Assembly (NCBI GenBank): GCA_947561715.1
Contig: OX387202.1
Span: 14,149,001 to 14,213,000 of the forward strand
Origin: Ascidia mentula
Taxonomy: Eukaryota; Chordata; Ascidiacea; Phlebobranchia; Ascidiidae
Length of the DNA: 64,000 nucleotides
Reading direction: 5' to 3'
The stretch's first letter is position 1, and each line of letters starts with the position of its first letter. The notes under the pieces were generated by a model. It searched no databases, had not been told where the DNA came from, and saw nothing but the letters and a program-made list of their open reading frames with translations. The position numbers and the translations under genes are program-made. Shown piece by piece: positions 1 to 11,400 of the stretch.

Positions 1-86
1 CTTATTCAAATAAATTTTTTACATCATTTAATTTTTATGAAACAGGAACCTTCACCCTCTACATTATGTTTTAAATTAACTTTTAG

Positions 87-2021
87 GTTCATTTGAAGAA
101 GGTTTGGAGGCCATTTTACAAGCAAGTGGTGAACATCTGTTGGTGATTTCTATAGAAGACTGTGATCCTGCTGTTACAAGCCGAACAATGTGGTTGCTGA
201 CCTGCTACAATAAGTAAGTGAAACCTGCGTGGAAACAACCTCAAATTTATGTAATTGCTTATCAAAAGCATTTTTTTATAGTTTAAAAACAGTTTTAGTG
301 CCCATTTTATATTACTTTGGTCAATTGGAGCTTGTGCATTTTACTTCAGATAATATTCACTGTTAGTTTTTGTAATAGTTATTAATGAAAGCAAATTAAG
401 GGAATTATATAATTGTTGGTAAATATTTGCCAGGAATGTAAGGAGTGTGACATACAGAAGTGCTTTGGATCCAATCAGTTACCAGGTTGCCTGGGCGATG
501 GGAACTGCCTGCAGAAACATACAGAGCCTTGAGGTCGCACCTCTTTATCCATGGCAAGTGTCACCACAAAAACAGCACTAATCTTAAAGATTGCTATGTA
601 TGCTGTTTATTTATTGCTGCATTTTAGTGTTTCTTAATGAGGTAAATGGTTCACCCCAGAGTGTATTTCATGCAGCAATTGTTGTTTGCGAGATTTGCAT
701 TGCACCATTTGTCAAAATGATGTCAATGCAGTACACAACAATGCACTGCAAACTTTTGTGGGCCAGAAACATTGCTGAAAATGGTTAATAAGCATTGATG
801 TACATAATGTGCATCACATAATGTTTTTGAATCACTGTACAATGTACATTTTACATGCATGTAGTTCAGGTGTCTTCGCTGCAAAGCACCAATGACTTAA
901 CACAAAGTACCAATGAATTAAAACCAAATAATGAGTGATTTGTGTTATCGTCTTTAATATTTATGCAGTGCATCAGCTAGCTTGTTTGACAACAATGTAG
1001 CAAGACTCATGAGTTGGTGTTGGCCAAGACTTCAGGCTTTAAGCATTGGAGGATCTGGGATTGATGGCCGTGGGCTACTTGCAGTGGGTAAGTCAATTTA
1101 TGCACCCTCTATCTCACAGTCAAAAGTTTATTTGTGGTAAAGTGATGCCAAACCCATATTGAATACTAATGTTATGTATTGTTCTGATGCAGCACTTAAT
1201 TGTCATCATCTCAAAGTGCTAGAGTTGGATCATGCGAAAGGTGTGACTGAAGAGACTGCTAGAACAGTTTGCAAACATGGACTCAAAGGTATATCTACAA
1301 ACCTAGCAGTTATGCACAAGCCACAAATAAAGAAACGCATACTAGTGGTTAAAGAATGCCCATGGTTTTGGGTTCCAACCCACCAAAAGCAAAAAATCTT
1401 GTTCCAGCGTTTTTTTGGTTGTGTCTGCAATCTGACTAAGTAACAGCCAATTGTGATTTCTAAGTTGGAACGAATACAAGTAGGACCATATGTCGATACA
1501 TTTATTTCTGCTCTGTTTCAGAACTCATTTACAATGTGACACCAAACTTTTTTACCCACAGATCTCCGGATGTTACTTTTCACACATACGCCCATTGTTG
1601 CCTCAACTGTTGCTGTATTTCTTCATAATTCACACTTGAATCTCCTTAAAATCACTGTGTCGCAACAAGACTATTTCCCGAAGAAGGGAAAGCAGGCAAA
1701 GCTGCTCCCTGAGTACCACAAACTTCAGGCTGCTTTTCAGGTGAGTAATTTGTATTAACTGCTTGTATATAAATCTTTGTTTGTGGCAAGTTGGATAATA
1801 GTTGGTGTTGTTAAGTGTGGTCAGAGTTTTAAAATAAAAAAAATTTTAGACTAATTCTGTACCAGCAGTTCAAAATAATCACTGCGTAATTCAAATCCAA
1901 AAATTAAACTTTACGTCTGTTGATGTGTTTGGTCTTATTTCCATTATTCAAGACACTTTGTTCATTTCAGAAACTTCTGAAACAGCCCAAATATCACCAA
2001 ATTCTGGAAATTGAATGTTGA
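87..2021 (+). CDS. F-box/leucine-rich-repeat-like protein, C-terminal exons (5' part outside window)
   Basis: Six exons join in frame: 87-213, 434-559, 969-1087, 1193-1288, 1562-1740, 1971-2021 (stop TGA 2019-2021), each bounded by AG and GT and with matching phases; about 232 codons are visible. The product has leucine-rich-repeat-like stretches (for example 'LQALSIGGSGIDGRGLLAV' and 'HLKVLELDHAKGVTEE'), each a strand-turn-helix of the kind found in F-box/LRR substrate receptors of SCF ubiquitin ligases. No F-box is visible because the N-terminus lies left of the window. The end is a basic/hydrophobic tail, 'PKYHQILEIEC'. The layout resembles the C-terminal repeats of FBXO38-like proteins, but I cannot confirm orthology. 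The donor at 560 is one of two possible GTs; it was chosen because it keeps the frame. Confidence 0.6.
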
Positions 2022-3756
2022 TCATTACCTACTACATTATTCCAGACTCCTGTTCATTGTTTCCATTATGTCTTGTGTAGAATATTATGGTTATTTTTAT
2101 ATCATCTTGAAAATGGTGTTTCCTTTACTTTGTACAGTATTACAGTGGAACATAACTATTTTGAACTTACTCACCAGTTACACAAATTTGTCTTAAATAG
2201 GTTATTAATAATTAATTTAACCCATGGATTACAAAAAACAGCTTATCGATGACAAGTACACCACTGTAGAAAATCAGGCTGTTTATGTGTACCTAATGTA
2301 CACCAAAGTACAGATACAATATTTCTGCACTAATCTGCCTTTCCTGTGCAATAATAAGAAAAGCAGTATTTCTGGCAATCTTCCACAATGATGTAACTGC
2401 AATCAGCTTTTACTGTGAAACCTTCCATATTTCTGTTCACTGGCATTGCATTTCTTGCGCTGCCGATGGTAGAATGTTTTAAATTGACTTCATAGTATGT
2501 GTTTGTTGTTTCACTGTGCATGTGATGAGATAAGAAAGAGTCAACTGCTCTATATGATTAATGCCTTTAGCAGGGGTTCAAGTCACGGATACCTCGCCAA
2601 AGACTAGGAATACAACCAAATTTTTACATGCCTCGCCATAATACCATTCTTAAATACTGAAAAACAGGTGACACATATAATTTAGTGCATTTATCTTGTG
2701 TAAATTTTAGATTTTTCGTGTGAGTATTTTTTCAACTGTTTATGTGTAAACGCAGAGCTTGCCCATACTATTTATGTTTAAAATATAATTATGTTTCAAA
2801 ACAGTTAATCATGATTGCATTTTGGTAAAAACATCAAAACCTGCCAGGCAATTATAGATTTTTGGTGGTCATTGGTGAAGTTGTCATTCTTTACAAATCA
2901 TGACTTGATGTCTATTGTGTTACCCACAAATCTTGTAAACTTTTAGTGCATTCTAACAAATGGTTTATTTTTGTGTAAATTTTGTAGATTATCCAATAGA
3001 GAAGACTATTTGCTGATTTGTATTACCTCCTTTTATTGTATTGTATGGTGGTTTATTAGGCGTGCTTCATATTATTTTGCATAAAATGTATGATAATACG
3101 CATTTGGATTTGTTTTATTTTGCTGTTACAGCATTGCATAAAATACGAATGCAGCAACCAGACACATCAAAATCTTTGCAAAATAATGTAAACTTCAGTC
3201 ATAGCTTAAGGCAGTTGCAAGGCAATGTATAAATACCATGACATTTACCAAGTCACGGTGAAAAACACCGAACTGTGATAAACTCTTTATCAGCATCTGC
3301 CCGAGGCAGTGATGCCCATCTTTTCCTTGCAAAGCTTATTTCAGGAAATCTTTTGCAAGGGGCCTTTTGCTGAGGAATTGTTTAAAGATCAGTTAGTTTT
3401 TCGCGTGCATTTCAATGTGGAACTGTTGATGTAATATCAGTTATTTTATTGGTTTATCAACGTTTTGTTTTCGAATACAAGTTAAGTGGGAAAGTATTGT
3501 AAGTAGACTATTCCCCAAATGTATAGATTTGTGTGTCTGGTCCACACATACGCGGGAAAATGTTAGGATTATAATTTAATGTGAATCGAAAATGCCGACC
3601 AACCACGGTGAACGGTTCTTTAGCATCTTCTGGTTATGCGTTACCTCGTAATCGTTTACGCGCCTTTTATTTGTTTTTAAATCCTCTAGCAATTAATCCC
3701 ACACAGTAGGGTTGATTTCTGCCCTTTTGCTATGTCTTATATTTTTCAGGTAAACT
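2022..3756. other. Intergenic: 3' flank of the LRR gene and 5' flank of the fibrinogen-domain gene
   Basis: AT-rich DNA with only short open frames that lack splice-supported continuation or protein similarity I recognise. A T-rich tract ending in AG at about 3749 lies 7 bp before the next ATG and looks like a splice or trans-splice acceptor. Confidence 0.5.
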
Positions 3757-5950
3757 ATGCTGTCGTCGAAATTAGAAATCTTGCTTGGGGTTTTTCTTTT
3801 TGCAACGGTGTTCGGAAACACAACAAATGCACCGGATCAATGTGTGCACGTTCTAACCAGCGTATGTGACGGTAAAAAAGTAGACAACCCTCAAAACTAC
3901 GGTACCCAGTGCAGCGGACTCGCAACCGAACTGGCCCAGTTTAAAACCAGCGTCCAAAACGACCTCCACAGTAAGTTTTGTTATTGTGATTAAAATATGT
4001 TTTATAACATTTGCACAAAATTTCCAGTTTTATGTACAGATTATCCGGAATGTTTATCTGTTGCAGTATTAAAAATATGTTATGTGTGTATATATGTTAC
4101 AGCCATTAATCAACTTAAACACACTTTGTAAGGTAATATTTTACTTCTGCGTGATTTTGAATTTCTGGATAAAATGTTCGCAACAACGTAGCATTTATTT
4201 TCCTACCAAGCTTTGACGGTGGCGTTGAGGGAATTGCAAAATGTGGTGAGTTTGCTGCTTCAGAACACCCAACTGATTCATGCCACAGCGACGCCGACCA
4301 TCAACGCACTTAGCACTGATGCCACGTTGCTTGGCTTGCCCGTGGATTGCTCACAGACATCTGCTGTTGGTATCGTCACACTCAGGTCTGGGAAAAAGGT
4401 TTACTGCTCCGAGGGGTGGCTGGTAGGTTCATGTATCCTATAATTCAGTCCGTCAATGCATGTTCTTTATGATGATAAAACCACATGACCTAAGTCTTGT
4501 AGTACAAGATAATTTAGGCCTACCATATGTAAAAATGTATACAAATATGCGAGGCCAGAACGAAAGAATAATTTCGTATACGAATTCCTCATGGAAACAA
4601 ATTTGCCAGCATCGAAATCTAACTGAAATTTAGCGTTAAAACGCCACTGTCTTGCCTTGTGAAAGAATCCTGTGTCGTTTTCAGGTGTTTCAATATCGCT
4701 TCAATGGCACTTTGGACTTCCGCACCTTCAAATGGGAACAATACAAAACCGGTTTTGGGCGGTTGGACTCGGAATTTTGGCTTGGTCAGAAAACTTTATC
4801 ACCAACACCTTACCCTATGATTTATACATCTGTACCCGTATTGCACAGTGCTTTTTTTAATTTAACAAAATATTTCAAGGGTTAACTCATTTCTCGACCA
4901 CAATTTAAGGTCTCGACGAGGTTAATGAGATCACCTGGGAAAATAATTGTCGTTTACGAATCGACTTGTGGGATTTTGATGACGCTCACGTCTACGCACA
5001 ATACGAGTAAGATTGTTATTATTTATATAAGCATGGGGGCCAATAATATGAATTATGATTGTATTTGGGGTTTTCAACTGACTATGACCCATGCAAAAAT
5101 GAAATTCTCAAACATCCAAGCTAATGTATTTCTACACCCCAAAAATGGATAATTTTACTTCACAAACGTGCCCAAATTGCACAAAAATGTACATTCCACA
5201 TAGGTTGATAAAAAAGGGCTTATACGTTGTTAAGGTACATTTAAATTAGGCAATTTTTTGTTGATTTGCCTCTGTTTGAATTTTGCCACATCCCAATATT
5301 TTCCAGTGAGTTCTCCGTTGGCAACGAAACGGAATATTATCGACTTCGTGTGAGCGGCTACAAAGGAACGGCTGGGGACGAGATGTTCACGAACCGATAT
5401 TCACAGAACAGCATGCTTTTCTCGACGATAGACCGGGATAACGACAAGTATTGATGACCAGCATAGCGGCTAATTTTCCATATTATAGTCACATTCATTA
5501 GTTTATCGATAACTTACTTAGACATGGAAAGTATTTTAAAGCATCTTTCCCACCCAAGTAGCTATAGTGCAGATTTTCTATGTTAGTAAAAAAATAAATG
5601 AGACCATAACTGGGTTCCCCAGAAGTAAAGTTAGCACGCAGAGCACTGAATTCAACTCGTTGGTACGTTTTTTTTGTAATCACAGCTTTGACGTTTGGGA
5701 CTGAAAGACAATTATCTCGTACCACTGTAAAGTATATACCTTGTTACGCAGAACACGTTGGAAGCATTGCGGCAAGGAACGCGGTGGCTGGTGGTACGAC
5801 AATTGCGAGGGAGCACGCCTTAACGCAATTTGGACGCGCAAGCCCTCCATAGACGACGCAATTGCTTGGGATAGCTGGAAAACGAAACGCGGGGGAATCA
5901 CCCGTACCGAGATGAAGGTCCGTTGTGACGTGTCACCAACACAGGCCTGA
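3757..5950 (+). CDS. Secreted fibrinogen-related domain (FReD) protein, ficolin/tenascin-like
   Basis: Six exons join to 963 nt (320 residues): 3757-3970, 4211-4422, 4685-4784, 4910-5006, 5307-5447, 5752-5950. Residues 1-20 are a signal peptide (hydrophobic core 'ILLGVFLFATVFG'). A helical region to about residue 120 follows, then a fibrinogen C-terminal domain. Signatures seen are 'SEGWLVFQYRFNGTLDF', 'EFWLGLDEVNEIT', 'LRIDLWDFDDAHVYAQYDEF', 'YRLRVSGYKGTAGD', 'FSTIDRDND' and 'GGWWYDNCEGARLNAIW'. In this family the domain binds sugars or acetylated ligands, and the DxD-type 'DRDND' loop binds calcium; such proteins act in innate recognition or matrix. The domain is full length. The cysteine in 'KHCGKERGGWWYDNC' sits next to the usual ligand pocket. 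An acceptor-like AG just before the ATG suggests a 5'UTR intron or spliced leader. Ligand unknown. Confidence 0.85.
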
Positions 5951-6212
5951 TGGGACGGAATTGTTCTAAGCTGCTTATATGGCTGCTCTATATTAGTTTT
6001 GCGGGGTTTGTTTGAAGGAATGATTTGTCGTGGAAATTTTATGCTGATGACCCGACCGCTCAAACGTTAAAATAAGACCACCCAAAACAGTGTGGCAATT
6101 TTTCTTTAAAAATGTTTTGAAACAAGCAAAACTTATAGTACGCGCTGCTGTAAATACGAGCTTTGAACTAATGCTACATACAAAACTGAGCAGATTTGAA
6201 TATTATTATTTA

Positions 6213-6218
6213 AATAAA
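6213..6218 (+). promoter_or_regulatory. Polyadenylation signal for the fibrinogen-domain gene
   Basis: AATAAA about 260 bp after the stop codon at 5950, on the coding strand and in an AT-rich 3' flank. Confidence 0.45.
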
Positions 6219-6338
6219 CTATGCTAGACATCAATGCGCAACAGTCTTATTTCATTGCTAATAAACTAAAGCAAAGCAAACTGTCATCAATCGTTGTCAA
6301 AGGTAATTGCGCCTTCAGGGCGTTTTGCACTTCCGTAG

Positions 6339-6549
6339 GTTCAAATGGAAACAATACACTTTTTTTTTAAATTTTCATTAAAATTAAAGAATTTTTAATT
6401 AGTTAGATTGTATTAACTTACATCTCGATTATATTCTTCCCAAAACTGGGATATACAATGTTCGTGATAAAATAGGCAATAAAATTCAAATATCGCTTGA
6501 TTTCGCTTTGCTCAGTATTAAAAAAAAATTGTATTGTTTCCATTTGAAC
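6339..6549. repeat. Small inverted-repeat element (MITE-like), about 211 bp
   Basis: The ends carry a 20-bp perfect inverted repeat (GTTCAAATGGAAACAATACA and its complement) that continues into a T-run on the left and an A-run on the right. The interior is AT-rich and noncoding. No clear target duplication is seen. The left arm resembles part of exon 3 of the upstream fibrinogen-domain gene. Confidence 0.55.
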
Positions 6550-6896
6550 TCATATTGCAACATCTGATAAGTGTTTCAACATGTGTGGATTCTGTACAAG
6601 TTTATTAAATCCACCCGGACGTTCAAAGTGAAAGCAAAACGGAAATTTGCAAACAGAAATAACACACAAACAATGTCTTCCGCACTGCGCAATACAGTGG
6701 TATTTACACAGGGTTGCACTTATTTCTGTTACCTTTATGATCGTTTCAAAAAGCGACAGTTACTCACTTATGGTGACAAATATTGAAACGCGGCTTTTGT
6801 CAATTATAAAATTCCAAACCAGCGTGTGAAAATTCATTAAGGACCAAGGTTTGTAATTATAATTATGTACATCAGTTTTTTCCAAGTTTTATCCAC

Positions 6897-7796
6897 TTAG
6901 ATGTTGCTGTCGGCATCGAAATCATAGAACCAAGGCAGGAATCTCTTTCGCCAATCCATAAAGCATACCAGTGTTCCGATGAAAACGCCAATAGCTGAAA
7001 GCTTTACCAGCAGCCCTCGAGTAAATGCATATTCCTCGTAAGTCAGCCACATCACTACGCTCAAAATATCTATGGCAATCGTAAATAGACTTGTTGCCAA
7101 AAGACGCTTTAACATCTGTATCGTTTTTTTGGCCGAAATCGAGTCGGAGTCATCAGTCCGTACTGTTTTCATGTTCTTTATAATCGGGTACAAAAACAAA
7201 AACATGGTAATGAGATGAACTTGGAAGAGGAACGACAAGACCACTGTCGGAGCCCAAATAGTTTTCTCTGGTAGAATTAGGACGACAGAGGCGAAATACA
7301 CAGCCTCAAGAATCAGCATTTCCCAAACGAGAGCCGCGCTCAGAAATCGGGTTATACTTGAGGTTAGTGATTTCATTCTCTCGTCCGTGTAGAACAGGCG
7401 TTGTCTCGCCCAAAGGATGAAATAGGAAAATGCGAAAGAATACTCCAAGGTAATGTAATAAAGACCCCTCATGAACCCACAAAGACGGCTTTTTGCTGCA
7501 ACCAATATCTCGGAAATAAACCAGGAACCAAAGCATATCATCATACAGAAGGCACCAAGAATGCTTAGTATTCTTATGAGCTTGGGGTATGAAAACGAGC
7601 TGCATATCTCTCTACTGGCACTGTTGTTCCTCTGCTGTGTTTTATAGTGATATACACTCAGTGGAACAATCATTAATCCAACCACAATGGTTAGGAAACC
7701 ATCGATTGCAATTTCTGCTTCACTGAATGTCAGGCACGTAGCGTTGAAACCTTTGTCTCCTGTATTGTTAGTTGATTCAGTAAAGTTTTCCATCAT
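6897..7796 (-). CDS. Orphan seven-transmembrane receptor-like protein, intronless
   Basis: A single 299-codon open frame. Hydrophobic segments fall at about 29-51, 73-99, 108-130, 150-175, 182-207, 230-252 and 260-281, giving seven helices. The short N-terminus has three N-glycosylation sequons (N4, N10, N18) and would be extracellular. Charged loops alternate as expected for a G-protein-coupled receptor, but I see no class A DRY or NPxxY signature; helix 7 ends 'CFMDWRKRF'. Family and ligand are unknown, so it is best called an orphan, possibly lineage-specific. An AG acceptor-like site 13 bp upstream of the ATG suggests leader trans-splicing or a 5'UTR intron, so the coding region is intronless but the transcript may not be. 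It lies about 630 bp 3' of the large phenoloxidase-type gene, on the same strand. Confidence 0.7.
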   Translation of the reverse strand: MMENFTESTNNTGDKGFNATCLTFSEAEIAIDGFLTIVVGLMIVPLSVYHYKTQQRNNSASREICSSFSYPKLIRILSILGAFCMMICFGSWFISEILVAAKSRLCGFMRGLYYITLEYSFAFSYFILWARQRLFYTDERMKSLTSSITRFLSAALVWEMLILEAVYFASVVLILPEKTIWAPTVVLSFLFQVHLITMFLFLYPIIKNMKTVRTDDSDSISAKKTIQMLKRLLATSLFTIAIDILSVVMWLTYEEYAFTRGLLVKLSAIGVFIGTLVCFMDWRKRFLPWFYDFDADSNI

Positions 7797-8425
7797 TACA
7801 TTTAAACCTGTCTATTGAAACTGTGGGTGGCTTATTCCCCTTTAGTGGTGTTTACAGTTTAATATCGCCCATATGCCATCAAGTGCAGTCGTTAAATTAT
7901 TAATACTAATAGATATAACAGTGTTTCTTTCATATGATAATTGCCAAAATCGATTTTTTGGACAGCTGGGTGCAGAGTTACAAAAGCAATCTGTGTTACT
8001 GTTTGGTTAAATTTAAGGTAAGTGAAAATTTGTAACCCAATAATCCCCATTACAGCAGATTTGAAAACAAAAAACTAACTCTGTTTTTTAATCTGTTATA
8101 TAACGGAGTAATTTTCCATTGACTCGTTTGAATCAAACTGATTCGGTCTGCGGATATTTTCATGACTCGTATACGTAGGAGCTGCGTGCACATTACGGTT
8201 TAGAGTATATATTTATTACCCAGCATTCTCTGCATAAGTAGGTAAACAAGTTTTGAGATGCACAATAAGGTTGAGTTGCATGTTTTACGTTTTATTGGAT
8301 GAGTCGCATCAAATCGCAAGCATTATATTGATTACAGAAAAGCTATTACACTATACTGCTGACTAACAAATGTTATGTGTCTATAGTGGCTATAGTGCCT
8401 TCTTTGCAACTAAAACACCAATGCT
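7797..8425. other. Intergenic between receptor and phenoloxidase-type gene
   Basis: No gene seen. Holds the probable polyA signal of the upstream minus-strand gene and, presumably, the promoter of the receptor gene. Confidence 0.5.
8291..8296 (-). promoter_or_regulatory. Polyadenylation signal of the phenoloxidase-type gene
   Basis: AATAAA on the minus strand, about 130 bp beyond the stop codon at 8426. Confidence 0.45.
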
Positions 8426-11400
8426 CTAAGCCAACAACGCGCTCTCCACGCAGTAGATAGACCGGAGTTCCCGAACCAGGTTCTTTGGAATCGAATCCCA
8501 GTCATCAGTGACGCCGTTCTCTCCTGACGCGTTCTTCCCAGTTAACATGTAGGTGTTGATGGTAGATCCAGATTTTCCGAGTGCGCTGCAACCGGGACTG
8601 ATCAATGTGAAAGTGAGGAAGTAATCTCTTCCGGTACCGGTCGGCACACTGTACGAAAAGGAATACATGATTTACTGTCATATTGCAATGATATACCGGT
8701 AGTAGTTCATTATTGAAAACAGTCTAAAGTTTGAGTATGAAGAGACTGGCCCATATTGCTATACCACTGTTATGTTAAAAAGGTCTGGTCAGCTCCCTAT
8801 AATGATGGCGCTACACCAATCGAAAACCCGGGAGTTGTGTTCCTAAGTCTTAAGTTTATTCGACAACTGTAAGAATCGCTTTGTATTATGTTTGTGTAAA
8901 TTGACGGCGATGTATTTCGAAGAGTATCAAAAGGATCCACGTGAACATATCATTCATTGCGTTTCAATATTCATGATGTTAAACGCATTTGGAGCTGGTG
9001 TATTATAGGTGTTTGGTATATCCCGCCGAAATAAAATAACTTTTCATCTCATTTAAGTGTTCTTCATCTTCTTACCTAAGGGAGACTTCGTCGCTGACGA
9101 TTCCTTCCTCCGGGACTTCCACTTCCGTACGTCCGTTGAACGTGACCGGAACATTCACCTTCTCGTCGACTTTGAGGGAGTTGCCAAGTCTGAGAGCAAG
9201 TTTTGCGCCTGACAGCGCATAGCCTCCATGACCCTCTGGGCGACCATGGAGCTTGATTCGAATTCTGTCCGCTCCCATTACGCGGAAATCCACGTCGTCC
9301 AAGACCACGCGATAGCGACCGAAAGTTCGACTAGCGCTGTGAATTGTTTGGATTGAAATTTTGTGTTAAATTTTATTAAATTTAAATTTAGGCGTTAACC
9401 AAGAAGTTAAAAAAACTACAAATGCAAATTATCAACTTTTAGTTCAAACAAACCAGCCAGGGGTCGTTATAAAGTGGCGCTTTGATGTAAATTGTACATG
9501 CTGCAGTTTAACGTATTTTACACTTTTGGTTGCAGCGTTCTAACGTTAATTATCCAAAACAGGTTAATGAATAAACTGCACTCTTTGTCCATTTGTACAA
9601 ATATGGACCATGGTTGACGAGGTTGTCAAATTCTGGCCTGCGAGTAGATATACCTGTAGTGTCCTTTACCAGTGTTTCCAAACATATTATATGGAGCCCA
9701 AACGATATCTTCGGGGTTGGGTATCTCGTGTTCAATGTTGTTGACGATTTTGAAGGGAGTGATGCAGAAATTATCCAATTTTTTAGCAGCTTCCGTTATT
9801 TTTACCTGATCGACAACCAAACGTTATAGCGTGGTATAAAATACAAATTCAAGCCAAAATGACGGTATTAAAAACTACATAAATCTTTATCAATTATATT
9901 ATATGCGCAAAATAGCCATAATAATCAATGAGAGCTGCAGACAGGGTGTATACACGCACTGTTTCGACCAGTAAAGTCTCATCAGTACAGCTGTTGATGT
10001 GGCACTGTGCTAGCTGGTAGACTAGCAGGCACACAGATTTCCACTTTGTGGTACCTTTCGGTCAATCGTCGATCTGTTGGTTACCAAACTAGGTAACAAT
10101 CAGGTCGAAACCTTACAGGTCGAAACAGTGCGTGTATACACCCTGTCTGCAGCTCTTTATCAATAAGTTACATTAATTTCGCGTACAAAAGGCGACTTAG
10201 AACACATGATAGAAATCCACTCGCCATTATTCACAAAAAGCAAATAATGGTAAACCGCCCGACATTGGCTTCATTCTTTTCTAGTCTGCTGCGCTATTTT
10301 TGCTGCCATCAGAAGCATTTTACCCAATCATAGTAGCCGCACACTGATGGTCTGCTGTTTCATCTACTCCAACGCTTTTGCATTATCGCGCTAAGGCTGT
10401 TACCGTGACGATAAAACAAAATCATCAAGCATTTTTCCATATTTTTACCACTGTGTCTTTGATGGTGATCGGAGTAGAAAACGGGAATCCCATAGTGCGT
10501 TGATCTGGGTATGCGGAACTTGTTGTTCCACAATAACTCATGCTTCCACATGTCGCTACCTCGTTGATCTGATCCACTTTGTTGTTGCTCACGAAGAGGC
10601 CCAAACACCAATTTTCACACTCCTTCAGGAGGCAAAAAATCGCAACCGTTTTTAGGCATCTGCGTCTGATTCGCGTTAGTGGTCATACATCCTTATACAA
10701 AACATATGCAATTGTATGATGATTTCGTGTCATAACCGTACTATTTACAAGTAAAGTCATGTCTTCCGTGTATAATAAAAGTGCTGCAATAATCAATAGA
10801 GACCCTTGTTTGTTATACAAGACGATTAGAAATCGTTTAATATTATAACCGCGCTTAGAGACTATTGTAACTCTAATAAAAATATTACCCTACAATAAAT
10901 ACATATTGTGTTGTTTCTACAACAAACCTTTCTCCCACGAGGTAGCATCATATTGTACGGCCATCCGCACTCACAATTTCCAGCCACTGTGTTTTTGACG
11001 TGCTTTGTTTCCTCCACGTTCACCCAATCCTCGTGCAGACGCTTGATCACCGACGAGTGGACGTCGAAGCGCTTAAGAACAGCATGGTCCTCGTTCGCCT
11101 TCATTCTGCCGTGATAGACCATTGTCATTAGAATATGTTCATGCGACCATTTGTATAGGTCCACTTTGTATAGGGATAATGTAGGATAATAAGAAAACAA
11201 GGTGAGGCCCTGTGTGCATCTCACTAAAAATATAATTTGGGACTGCAAAATTCCACCCATGAAAGAAATAATCATTGAAATAAGTTGCGACTAAAACAAT
11301 GGAGTTTGTGTGCGATGGAGTTTTTATTTACTCACGCCGTAAACAGGTGATATTTCTCAATTGGATTTCATTTAATGATTCAAGAAGCTTCGTGCACTGC

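Larger units (their letters stand above)
5951..6896. other. Intergenic between convergent fibrinogen-domain and receptor genes
   Basis: Apart from the polyA signal and the small inverted-repeat element I see no coding or RNA feature. Two overlapping short frames at about 6570-6830 lack start context, splice signals or recognisable domains. Confidence 0.5.

Noticed and set aside
1-16. The window starts with a sequence close to the complement of the Ciona spliced leader
   Set aside because: Only about 12-13 of 16 bases match, it is AT-rich and at the arbitrary window edge, with no splice donor or snRNA-like sequence visible.
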